This document shows, piece after piece, positions 5,405 to 9,275 of a stretch of DNA of 9,275 nt. The stretch lies in the NCBI GenBank assembly GCA_015222755.1, contig JADFVX010000067.1, positions 1 to 9,275 on the forward strand, read 5' to 3'. Below the pieces are notes generated by a model, which worked only from the letters and a program-made list of their open reading frames with translations, was not told the origin of the DNA and ran no database searches. Origin of the DNA: Pseudomonadota bacterium (GTDB lineage Bacteria; Desulfobacterota; JADFVX01). The translations under genes were made by a program, and so were the position numbers. Positions within the stretch are counted from its first letter, which is position 1. Every line of letters begins with the position of its first letter.

Positions 5405-6190
5405 ATGAGAAAAAAAGCACATCATCATTTATGTCATCGGTGTAGCGAATACAAAAGAATGCTTGCTCTAAGCGGGTTTATCCTTTTCATATTTGTTTTT
5501 TCCACAAGCTCACTTTCAGAGGCAGATGATAAGTTTAGCGAGGCCCGCCAAGACATGGTGCAGCTTATTGAGGCAGACGTCCTCAGGACGAGTCTTTATA
5601 TAAACAGGCGCGCACTTGACCCAAAGGTGCTAGATGCCGTGGGCAAGGTGCCCCGGCATGAATTTGTGCCGCCGCAAGTGCGCAGCAGCGCCTATGAGAA
5701 CCGTCCTTTGCCTATAGGTTATGGACAGACTATCTCCCAGCCTTATATTGTCGCTCTTATGACAGACCTTTTAAACCTGGAGCATCACTTCAAGGTGCTT
5801 GAAGTAGGTACCGGCTCGGCATACCAGGCAGCCATTCTTGCAGAACTTGTAAACAAGGTCTATACCATCGAAATAATTGAGCCCCTTGGCAGGCAGGCAA
5901 GGGGGACCTTGAAGCGATTAAATTATGATAATGTAGATGTACGTATAGGTGACGGTTATTACGGCTGGAAGGAAGCCGGCCCCTTTGACAGTATTATTGT
6001 GACAGCTGCATCCAGCCATATCCCGCCGCCACTGATAGGACAACTCAAGCCCGGGGGTAAAATGGTGATCCCGGTAGGCAGCCGTTTCATGGTCCAGCAG
6101 CTGCTGTTGGTGGAAAAAGATAGTGACGGCAAGCTTAGCACCCGGCAAATCCTCCCTGTCAGATTTGTGCCTTTGACGGGCAAACACTAG
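5405..6190 (+). CDS. pcm: Protein-L-isoaspartate O-methyltransferase with N-terminal signal/anchor segment
   Basis: A 261-residue PCMT, which methylates L-isoaspartyl residues of aged proteins with S-adenosylmethionine to start their repair. The catalytic domain is typical: KVPRHEFVPP, PLPIGYGQTISQPYIVALMT, the SAM motif VLEVGTGSAYQAA (alanine where many members have glycine), DGYYGW, FDSIIVTAA, IPPPL, KPGGKMVIPVG and RFVPLTG. The N-terminus is unusual. A basic, His/Cys-containing leader (MRKKAHHHLCHRCSEYKR) precedes a hydrophobic stretch (LALSGFILFIFVFSTSS) ending near LSEADD, like a signal peptide or anchor, without a lipobox. The ATG at 5405 is chosen (weak GGA 6 nt upstream). The ATG at 5459, just before the hydrophobic segment, is the alternative (243 residues). 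The frame stays open upstream to 5243, but that AT-rich part reads as non-coding. It is divergent from sdhA, and 40 bp separate it from the next gene. Confidence 0.9.
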   Translation: MRKKAHHHLCHRCSEYKRMLALSGFILFIFVFSTSSLSEADDKFSEARQDMVQLIEADVLRTSLYINRRALDPKVLDAVGKVPRHEFVPPQVRSSAYENRPLPIGYGQTISQPYIVALMTDLLNLEHHFKVLEVGTGSAYQAAILAELVNKVYTIEIIEPLGRQARGTLKRLNYDNVDVRIGDGYYGWKEAGPFDSIIVTAASSHIPPPLIGQLKPGGKMVIPVGSRFMVQQLLLVEKDSDGKLSTRQILPVRFVPLTGKH

Positions 6191-6203
6191 AGGGCCTCTA
6201 GTG
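6185..6203. repeat. 19-bp perfect palindrome over the pcm stop codon
   Basis: CACTAGAGG-G-CCTCTAGTG is a perfect inverted repeat with a 1-base centre. The stop codon TAG (6188-6190) lies in its left arm. As RNA it would form an 8-bp stem with a 3-nt loop. No U-run follows, so it is not a standard terminator. It could attenuate or stabilise the message between pcm and the downstream gene, or bind a dimeric protein. Confidence 0.5.
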
Positions 6204-6230
6204 CATCATGATTTGTAAGGCTGGAACTTA

Positions 6231-8666
6231 ATGGAAAAGAAACCTCCTCTTCCTCGCTATTCCATTGCACTTCTTTCTGCCACTGCACTTGCCTACGAAG
6301 TGCTGCTCATGCGGATGTTCTCCATTATACAGTGGCACCACTTTGCCTATATGATAATAAGTCTGGCCCTGCTAGGCTATGGGGCCAGCGGCACCTTTTT
6401 GACTCTCAGCTTCAGGCGTCTATCCTCACGCTTTGCCACCGTATATATCATCAACGCGGCCTTGTTCGGCCTTTCAACGCTCGGATGCTACCTGATTGCC
6501 CAGCAGCTTACTTTTAACCCTGAGGAATTATTGTGGGACCGATGGCAGTTCATACGCCTGCTGGGAATTTATCTCTTGCTGACCCTGCCTTTCTTTTTTG
6601 TTGCAAATTGTATTGGCCTGGCACTTGCCCATCATAGCAGGGAAACAGGCCGTATCTACGCTTCTGACCTACTGGGTGCCGGTATAGGCAGTATCGGCAT
6701 TATTCTGCTATTGTTCCTTGTATTTCCAATGAAGGCCTTACAGGTCCTCAGCGCTCTTGGAATCAGCGCCGCAGCCATCGCCTGGCTGGAACTGAAGCTG
6801 CAAGCGCGACGAAAAGCCTTTGCCTTCCTCCTCATATCATTCATTCCCCTGATCCTGCCATCTGGATGGACGGTGGCATCCATATCCGTTTATAAGGGCC
6901 TTAAGCAATCCTTGCAGATAAGCGGTACAAAGATAATTGCTGAACACTCCAGTCCGCTGGGCTTGATAAGTATTATGGAAAGTACAGAGGTCCCTTTGCG
7001 GCACGCGCCGGGACTGAGTCTTAATGCCACGAGTGAACCACCACCCCAGCTCGCTCTCTTCACCGATGCTGACGCAATGACTGTTATTACCGCTCGCTCC
7101 GATAACCTGGAAGGCCTGGGCTACCTCGACCAGACAAGTTCGGCCCTTCCTTACCACTTAATGAAGCCGCAAAAAGTGCTTATACTTGGTGCAGGGGGTG
7201 GTTCTGAGGTGCTGCAGGCAAACTACCACGGAGTAGAACATATCGATGCAGTGGAACTGAATCCGCAGATAGTAGGCCTTGTCAGTAATGAGTATAATGA
7301 TTTTTCCGGCAACCTTTACAGGTCAAAAAACGTAGATGTTCATGTAGCCGAAGCGAGAGGCTTTGTAAGTGCCAGTAAGGAGAGCTATGATCTTATACAG
7401 TTAGCAATGCTGGATTCCTTTGGGGCCTCGGCAGCAGGGCTTTATTCGCTGAGCGAAAATTATCTCTATACAGTTCAGGCGATGCAGGAGTATCTCGATC
7501 ATCTAAGTCCCGGTGGTCTTCTGGCCATAAGCAGGTGGATAAAACTGCCGCCACGCGACAGCTTGAAACTATTTGCCACTACAGTAGAGGCACTGCGTCG
7601 GTCCGGGATAAAAGACCCCGATAAAAGGCTGGTTATGATACGCGGCTGGCAGACCAGTACATTGTTGATAAAAAATGGTCACTTTGCAGGAAAAGAGATA
7701 GAAGGCCTTAAAAGATTTTGTAAGGAACGCTCCTTTGATGTCGTCTATTACCAGGGCATCAAAGAAGATGAGGCCAACCTCTATAACATCCTTGCAAAAC
7801 CTTATTTTTATCTCGGGACTAAGGCCCTCCTCGGCAAGGAAGCTGAAGCCTATATGCGGGATTACAAGTTTAATATAAAGCCGGCAACCGACGACGAGCC
7901 TTATTTTTTCCACTTTTTCAAATGGGGCTCTTTGAAGGAGATAGCATCACTGCTGGGAGAGGGCGGGATGCCCTTGCTGGAGTGGGGCTACCTGGTACTT
8001 ATCGCCACCTTGATTCAGGTACTTATTGCCAGCCTTGTATTTATACTTCTGCCGCTGCTATTTCTTCGCAGAAAACCAGCAGGCTTGCCACCAGGGATAA
8101 GTCACGGCAGGGTAGGGCTCTACTTTTTTGCACTGGGTCTTGCCTTCCTGTTTATAGAGATTGCTTTTATACAAAAATTCATTCTGTTTCTGCATCACCC
8201 TCTATACGCCACGGCGGTAGTCCTTGCCGGTTTTTTGTTTTTTGCAGGCCTCGGGAGCGCATGGTCACAGCGTTATTCTGACTCAGCTTCCTTCAGGGCA
8301 GGGCTCAGGCAAGCAGTAAGTGGAATTATAATTGTTGGACTGCTTTATCTGGTGCTACTGGAGCCCTTGCTTTCTGCCTTTAGTGGATTGCCGGTTTTTT
8401 TTAAGATTGTAGTTTCGCTTCTTCTAATTGCTCCTCTGGCATTTAGTATGGGCATGCCATTCCCTCTGGGACTGGCGCGACTTGGCAGGACGGCCCCTGA
8501 CCTGATCCCATGGGTATGGGGAGTAAACGGCTGTGCCTCCGTACTAAGTGCGGTAGTCGCCACAATTTTAGCCATCCATTTTGGGTTTATTGTGGTAATT
8601 CTGTTATCACTGATCTTGTATATGGTGGCTATGTTGAGTTTTCATGAAGGATGGGGTGATGGATAG
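6231..8666 (+). CDS. Polytopic membrane protein with central spermidine-synthase-like domain
   Basis: An 811-residue protein in three parts. The N-terminal membrane region has about six or seven helices (roughly residues 10-215). The soluble Rossmann domain of the spermidine/spermine synthase type spans about 310-440: VLILGAGGGSEVLQA (316-330), DAVELNP (339-345), AEARGF (373-378), MLDSFGASAAGLYSLSENYL (393-412) and LSPGGLLAISRW (425-436). A conserved-looking TDDEPYFFHFFKW (553-565) leads into about six or seven C-terminal helices (575-797). The architecture resembles predicted spermidine synthases with membrane domains. The aspartate in MLDS is retained at the usual catalytic position, but substrate and activity are unknown, and a non-polyamine role is possible. 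The start ATG at 6231 has AAGG 10 nt upstream. It may be cotranscribed with pcm, 40 bp upstream. Confidence 0.8.
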   Translation: MEKKPPLPRYSIALLSATALAYEVLLMRMFSIIQWHHFAYMIISLALLGYGASGTFLTLSFRRLSSRFATVYIINAALFGLSTLGCYLIAQQLTFNPEELLWDRWQFIRLLGIYLLLTLPFFFVANCIGLALAHHSRETGRIYASDLLGAGIGSIGIILLLFLVFPMKALQVLSALGISAAAIAWLELKLQARRKAFAFLLISFIPLILPSGWTVASISVYKGLKQSLQISGTKIIAEHSSPLGLISIMESTEVPLRHAPGLSLNATSEPPPQLALFTDADAMTVITARSDNLEGLGYLDQTSSALPYHLMKPQKVLILGAGGGSEVLQANYHGVEHIDAVELNPQIVGLVSNEYNDFSGNLYRSKNVDVHVAEARGFVSASKESYDLIQLAMLDSFGASAAGLYSLSENYLYTVQAMQEYLDHLSPGGLLAISRWIKLPPRDSLKLFATTVEALRRSGIKDPDKRLVMIRGWQTSTLLIKNGHFAGKEIEGLKRFCKERSFDVVYYQGIKEDEANLYNILAKPYFYLGTKALLGKEAEAYMRDYKFNIKPATDDEPYFFHFFKWGSLKEIASLLGEGGMPLLEWGYLVLIATLIQVLIASLVFILLPLLFLRRKPAGLPPGISHGRVGLYFFALGLAFLFIEIAFIQKFILFLHHPLYATAVVLAGFLFFAGLGSAWSQRYSDSASFRAGLRQAVSGIIIVGLLYLVLLEPLLSAFSGLPVFFKIVVSLLLIAPLAFSMGMPFPLGLARLGRTAPDLIPWVWGVNGCASVLSAVVATILAIHFGFIVVILLSLILYMVAMLSFHEGWGDG

Positions 8667-8677
8667 TTTTTTTTGCA

Positions 8678-8701
8678 AAGAGAGTAAGCTCTTAAGTTTT
8701 T
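8678..8701 (+). terminator. Weak possible intrinsic terminator after the membrane SpeE-like gene
   Basis: Stem AAGAG / CTCTT (8678-8682 with 8689-8693), a 6-nt loop, then AAG and five T (8697-8701). It lies 11 bases after the stop codon. The stem is short and only two of five pairs are G-C, so termination would be inefficient. Confidence 0.3.
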
Positions 8702-8706
8702 CCAGG

Positions 8707-8734
8707 ATGACCTCCTCCTTTATGCTAATATAAG
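8707..8734 (+). promoter_or_regulatory. Possible promoter of the pyrophosphatase gene
   Basis: ATGACC (-35-like, 8707-8712, 4 of 6), a 16-bp spacer and TATAAG (-10, 8729-8734, 5 of 6). The start would be near 8741, 13 nt before the ATG at 8754 and 37 nt before the alternative ATG at 8778. The -35 box overlaps a pyrimidine-rich CCTCCTCCTT run. Confidence 0.35.
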
Positions 8735-8753
8735 CGGCTTTAAATAATAAACA

Positions 8754-9275
8754 ATGTCAAAGGATTTGATTGAAAATATGGGTGAAAGTAAAAAAGCTCC
8801 GCTGCAGTCAAAAAAAGGTGTGACATACATCGTAGGACATAAAAATCCCGATACAGATTCCATCTGTTCGGCTATTGCTCTGGCAGAATTCAAAAGGTCG
8901 GAAGGTGAAGCAGGTGTGCTGGCAGCCCGTGCGGGAGATATCAATCCCCAGACTGCTTATATCCTTGATCGTTTTAATGTGGAGGCGCCACTTTTTCTTC
9001 CCGATGTTTATCTCCGGGTGAAGGAGATAATGACCACGGAGATTGACACAGTGGATCAGCACTCACCCTTGATTAAAGTCATAGAGTTGATCCGCGGCAA
9101 AAATATAAGGTTTATCCCTCTAGTCGATGAAAGGCAGAGTCCCGTGGGGATACTTACGCCAATGGACCTTGCCGATATGAATCTTGTCCAGGCCGGGGAT
9201 GAGAGCTCGCGCCTCGTCTTTACATCACTTGGAAACATTGCCGAGACCCTTAAGGGGGAGGTGTATTCCGATGCC
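8754..9275 (+). CDS. ppaC: CBS-domain Mn-dependent inorganic pyrophosphatase (family II), 5' part
   Basis: The first 174 codons of a gene that runs off the right edge. Family II pyrophosphatases (DHH superfamily) hydrolyse PPi to phosphate in the cytosol using Mn or Co. The first motif, GHKNPDTDSICSA, supplies metal ligands H29, D33 and D35. The DHH domain is then interrupted by a CBS region starting at about residue 65 (DVYLRVKEIMTTEIDTVDQ, then IRFIPLVDE and PVGILTPMDLADMNL), the layout of adenine-nucleotide-regulated CBS-PPases. The second CBS domain, any DRTGG domain and the DHHA2 part would lie beyond the window. The ATG at 8754 has no clear Shine-Dalgarno. The ATG at 8778 is an alternative, with an AAGGA too far upstream (13 nt). 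The N-terminus before GVTYIVGH is about 20 residues longer than usual, which keeps the later start open. Confidence 0.88.
   Translation, partial: MSKDLIENMGESKKAPLQSKKGVTYIVGHKNPDTDSICSAIALAEFKRSEGEAGVLAARAGDINPQTAYILDRFNVEAPLFLPDVYLRVKEIMTTEIDTVDQHSPLIKVIELIRGKNIRFIPLVDERQSPVGILTPMDLADMNLVQAGDESSRLVFTSLGNIAETLKGEVYSDA

Noticed and set aside
8580..8745. Minus-strand AAGGAGGAGG, a strong Shine-Dalgarno-like sequence followed by an open stretch
   Set aside because: No ATG, GTG or TTG start follows at a suitable distance, and the translation is not recognisable. On the plus strand it is just a pyrimidine-rich intergenic run.
1..9275. CRISPR arrays, toxin-antitoxin pairs, defence islands or biosynthetic clusters
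   Set aside because: No regularly spaced repeats and no gene set of these types was seen. Apart from the mobile-DNA scars the genes are metabolic or housekeeping.

Overview
The window looks like a bacterial chromosome of moderate GC, probably a Desulfobacterota/Deltaproteobacteria-like or related anaerobe. The evidence is a cytochrome-free SdhABE-type succinate dehydrogenase/fumarate reductase, a CBS-domain family II pyrophosphatase, a membrane-embedded spermidine-synthase-like protein and a RAYT transposase. The lineage is an inference from gene types; no marker gene settles it.

Left edge (1-1028) is a stack of mobile-DNA scars. The exact 3' half of a tRNA-Glu(UUC), from the anticodon loop to the encoded CCA (137-180), stands without a 5' half. 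This is what is left at the distal end of an element integrated into a tRNA gene, so positions 1-136 are probably the right end of such an element. Thirteen bases later comes a RAYT (REP-associated Y1 transposase) bounded by near-perfect 26-bp inverted repeats (194-219 and 922-947). Directly after the right repeat lie the last 26 codons of a dUTPase gene (948-1028), including its motif V. The rest of dut is absent from the window.

Middle (1029-5254, minus strand): a YciO/YrdC/Sua5-family protein lies convergent to and abutting the dut remnant. Upstream of it is a three-gene operon transcribed sdhA-sdhB-sdhE, with overlapping or nearly overlapping junctions and a plausible promoter in front of sdhA. 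SdhA is the covalent-FAD catalytic subunit and SdhB carries three Fe-S clusters. SdhE has two CCG (HdrB-like) cysteine modules and no membrane helices, replacing the usual cytochrome b anchor. The third SdhB cluster motif has four cysteines, as known for this enzyme class.

Right (5405-9275, plus strand): divergent from sdhA is an L-isoaspartyl protein methyltransferase with an unusual N-terminal signal/anchor segment. It is followed after 40 bp by an 811-residue polytopic protein with a central spermidine-synthase fold. The window ends inside a CBS-domain Mn-dependent inorganic pyrophosphatase gene.

Most genes are ordinary metabolism. The parts that merit a second look are the nested scars at the left (tRNA half, RAYT unit, decapitated dut), the cytochrome-free SDH, and the apparently exported methyltransferase next to a membrane SpeE-like protein. 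I did not see convincing evidence for a wholly new system.
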